NCBI GenBank assembly: GCA_023422735.1
Contig: JAFAGL010000113.1
Span: 1-7,774 of the forward strand
Length of the DNA: 7,774 nucleotides
Source: Pseudomonadota bacterium
GTDB lineage: Bacteria > Pseudomonadota > Alphaproteobacteria > Rhizobiales > Rhizobiaceae
Direction: 5' to 3'
Below, in pieces: positions 5,734-7,774 of the stretch. Both the position numbers and the translations under genes were made by a program. Below the pieces are notes generated by a model. It was not told the DNA's origin, searched no databases, and worked only from the letters and a program-made list of their open reading frames with translations. The stretch's first letter is position 1. Every line of letters starts with the position of its first letter.

Positions 5734-7163
5734 GCGCGCTGTGGACCGGCGATGCCATGACCGAAGCGATGAACGGACGTCCGTTTGGCTCGCTTCCATC
5801 TTCGGTGACCGGGATTTCCATCGATACGCGAACCTTGCAGCCAGGTAATGCGTTTTTTGCCGTCGCAGGGGACCAGTTCGATGGTCATGATTTCGCGACC
5901 GCAGCCGTCAAGGCCGGGGCATCTCTGCTGGTGGTTTCACAAGGAAAATTGCCGTCGCTTGGTCGTTTGACGATCCCGAAGATCGTGGTTCCGAATGTGT
6001 TGACCGGGCTTGGCATGTTGGGTGTCGCCGCGCGTGCCAGAACAAATGCAAAGATCATCGCTGTTACCGGTTCCAACGGGAAGACCTCGACCAAGGAAGC
6101 ATTGCGCCATGTGCTCGCGGCTTCCGGCAAAGTTCATGCCGCCGACAAAAGCTTCAACAACCATTGGGGTGTGCCGCTGACCCTGGCTCGTATGCCCGAA
6201 GATGCGGAATTCGGCGTGTTCGAAATCGGCATGAACCATCCCGGTGAAATCCGGCCTTTGGTCAAGATGGTTCGTCCGCATGTAGCAATCATCACTATGG
6301 TAGGTGCCGCTCATCTCGGCTTCTTCCGGGATGAGGACGAGATCGCCGAAGCCAAGGCGGAAATATTCGAAGGGCTCGAACTGGAAGGCACGGCGCTGAT
6401 CAATCGCGATGATCCGCGTTTCAAGCTGTTAGCCAACCTTGCTCGCACAAAGGGACACGGCAATATCAAGAGCTTCGGGGAAACGCCTGACGCCGATATA
6501 AGGCTGCGTGACGCGGAACTGTTCGGTGACCGATCCGAAATCGCGGTTTCCGTCAATGGCAAGGATATCGTCGCGACACTGGGCGCGCCGGGGCGCCATA
6601 TCGTGCAAAATGCGCTGGCGGTGTTGGGCGCAGCAGATCTGGTAGGCGCGGATCTGGATAAGGCGGCAGCCGCCTTGTCCAGTCTTCGGCCGGAGCAGGG
6701 GCGTGGGCGTCGTCACCGTTTGCCGGTCGACGAGGGCAGTGCTTTGCTGATTGACGAAAGCTTCAACGCCAATCCCGCCTCTATGCAGGCCGCGCTCGCT
6801 CTCTTGGACACGACGCAGCCGGGACAGGGCGGACGCCGCATCGCGGTTCTCGGCGACATGCTCGAGTTGGGCGAAAACTCTGAAGACCTGCATCGCGAAC
6901 TTGCAGGCGTCATCGCGGCCTCGCGCGTAGATGCCGTTTTCCTCGCCGGTCCGCATATGCGCGCGCTTCTCGATACGCTGCCGGGTGATTTTCCGAAAGT
7001 CTATGGTGAAGACGCGGAAGACATTACAACGCCACTTCTGGACGCCATACGCTCCGGTGACGTGGTCATGGTGAAATCCTCCAAGGGGATTGGGTTTTCC
7101 CGGATCGTTGACACAATGCTGGCGCAACTGAAATCAGCCAATACTGACGGTACCGTGGCCTGA
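5730..7163 (+). CDS. murF: UDP-N-acetylmuramoyl-tripeptide--D-alanyl-D-alanine ligase MurF
   Basis: MurF completes the cytoplasmic precursor by ligating D-Ala-D-Ala to the UDP-MurNAc tripeptide, using ATP. The 477-residue product has the ATP-binding loop GSNGKTST (114-121), NNHWGVPLTL (143-152), EIGMNHPGEI (165-174), Lys209 within EAKAEIF as the probable carbamylated lysine, and DESFNANP (342-349) at the start of the C-terminal domain. GISIDTRTLQPGNAFFAV near residue 28 is the usual substrate-binding N-terminal domain. These motifs separate MurF from its paralogue MurE just upstream, which carries YAHKPD and DNPR instead. ATG 5730 overlaps the murE stop and has CGGAG at 5717-5721, 8 nt away. 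Length is normal and the frame is intact. A 27-nt gap leads to mraY. Confidence 0.97.
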   Translation: MSALWTGDAMTEAMNGRPFGSLPSSVTGISIDTRTLQPGNAFFAVAGDQFDGHDFATAAVKAGASLLVVSQGKLPSLGRLTIPKIVVPNVLTGLGMLGVAARARTNAKIIAVTGSNGKTSTKEALRHVLAASGKVHAADKSFNNHWGVPLTLARMPEDAEFGVFEIGMNHPGEIRPLVKMVRPHVAIITMVGAAHLGFFRDEDEIAEAKAEIFEGLELEGTALINRDDPRFKLLANLARTKGHGNIKSFGETPDADIRLRDAELFGDRSEIAVSVNGKDIVATLGAPGRHIVQNALAVLGAADLVGADLDKAAAALSSLRPEQGRGRRHRLPVDEGSALLIDESFNANPASMQAALALLDTTQPGQGGRRIAVLGDMLELGENSEDLHRELAGVIAASRVDAVFLAGPHMRALLDTLPGDFPKVYGEDAEDITTPLLDAIRSGDVVMVKSSKGIGFSRIVDTMLAQLKSANTDGTVA

Positions 7164-7190
7164 GGCAGGTCGCAGAGGGGTCTATCATCT

Positions 7191-7774
7191 ATGTTTGTTT
7201 TGCTCGTCCAGTTTGCCGACGACCTCTCCATTTTCAATGTTTTCCGCTACATCACCTTTCGAACTGGCGGCGCGCTCATTACCTCCGCACTGATCGTTTT
7301 CATGTTCGGGCCGACCATTATCGATTCGCTGCGCATTCGTCAGGGACGGGGCCAGCCGATCCGCGCTGACGGGCCGACGACCCATTTCAAGAAGGCCGGC
7401 ACGCCAACAATGGGCGGCCTAATGATCATGTCGGGGATTCTCGGATCAGCGTTTCTTTGGGCCAATCTCGGCAGTCTCTACGTTTGGGCGGTGTTGTTCG
7501 TGGCGATCGGATTTGGCGCGATCGGCTTTTACGATGACTATATGAAAGTCACGAAACAAAGCCATTTGGGCGCATCGGGCAAAGTGCGCTTGGCCGTGGA
7601 GTTCACGATCGCGGCCGTTGCGGCCGGAATTATCATGTATGCCGGGCAGGCGCCGTTCTCTTCTTCGCTGACGTTTCCGTTCTTTAAGGACGTATTGCTG
7701 TATCTCGGATTGTTCTTCATTCCCGTTGCCTGTTTCGTGATCGTGGGCGCCGGCAATGCCGTGAACCTGACCGA
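7191..7774 (+). CDS. mraY: Phospho-N-acetylmuramoyl-pentapeptide-transferase MraY, N-terminal part (cut by window edge)
   Basis: MraY is the integral membrane enzyme that transfers phospho-MurNAc-pentapeptide from UDP to undecaprenyl phosphate, making lipid I. The frame is open from ATG 7191 to the right edge, giving 194 complete residues of an expected 360 or so. Recognisable stretches are NVFRYITFRTGGA near the N-terminus, HFKKAGTPTMGG (65-76), the catalytic Asp pair in YDDYMKV (Asp115 and Asp116, as in E. coli), and GAGNAVNLTD ending at the edge, the start of the NAVNLTDGLDG signature. Hydrophobic segments at about 27-46, 76-94, 97-113, 133-150 and 168-186 fit the first five of ten helices. 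AGAGGGG (7174-7180) lies 10 nt before the start. The truncation is only the end of the window, not a defect. The next genes are expected to be murD and ftsW. Confidence 0.96.
   Translation, partial: MFVLLVQFADDLSIFNVFRYITFRTGGALITSALIVFMFGPTIIDSLRIRQGRGQPIRADGPTTHFKKAGTPTMGGLMIMSGILGSAFLWANLGSLYVWAVLFVAIGFGAIGFYDDYMKVTKQSHLGASGKVRLAVEFTIAAVAAGIIMYAGQAPFSSSLTFPFFKDVLLYLGLFFIPVACFVIVGAGNAVNLT

Noticed and set aside
1..7774. Search for CRISPR arrays, insertion sequences, tRNA genes, attachment sites or a cryptic defence or mobile system
   Set aside because: None was seen. Apart from the regulatory region the window is filled by canonical, intact, collinear dcw genes with uniform character and no sign of insertion.

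Overview
The window is a stretch of alphaproteobacterial chromosome, most likely from the Hyphomicrobiales (the Brucella/Rhizobium side of the class). I infer this from protein style: MraY carries the stretch HFKKAGTPTMGG and a YDDYMKVTK loop, MraZ has DAKGR and DSEGR, and the FtsL is short and single-pass. The GC-rich code and an RNase P RNA beside the division cluster agree with this. Genus-level assignment would need a database comparison. The peptidoglycan is of the meso-diaminopimelate type, because MurE has the DNPR specificity motif.

Layout. Bases 1 to about 184 are the 3' part of rnpB (catalytic RNA of RNase P), cut by the left edge. Bases 185-622 hold no gene that I can support. They contain hairpins just after rnpB and a regulatory block: four CCCA words (TGGG on the minus strand) at exact 10-bp spacing at 408-441. 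I read this block as the MraZ operator, with a weak sigma-70-type promoter lying through it. After a leader of about 180 nt come seven collinear genes on the plus strand: mraZ, rsmH (mraW), ftsL, ftsI, murE, murF and mraY. The last is cut by the right edge.

How the genes work together. This is the upstream half of the classical division and cell wall (dcw) cluster. MraZ is the DNA-binding autoregulator. RsmH methylates 16S rRNA. FtsL and FtsI are septal membrane proteins; FtsI is the septal transpeptidase. MurE and MurF add the third amino acid and the D-Ala-D-Ala dipeptide to the cytoplasmic UDP-MurNAc precursor. MraY then moves the precursor to the lipid carrier to make lipid I. Three junctions are 4-nt ATGA stop/start overlaps, one gap is 1 nt, and the two others are 54 and 27 nt, so the genes are very probably one coupled operon.

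I do not see an undescribed system, a mobile element, a CRISPR array or a broken gene. The parts most worth a second look are the four-repeat operator with its embedded promoter, the leader in front of mraZ, and the junction with rnpB.
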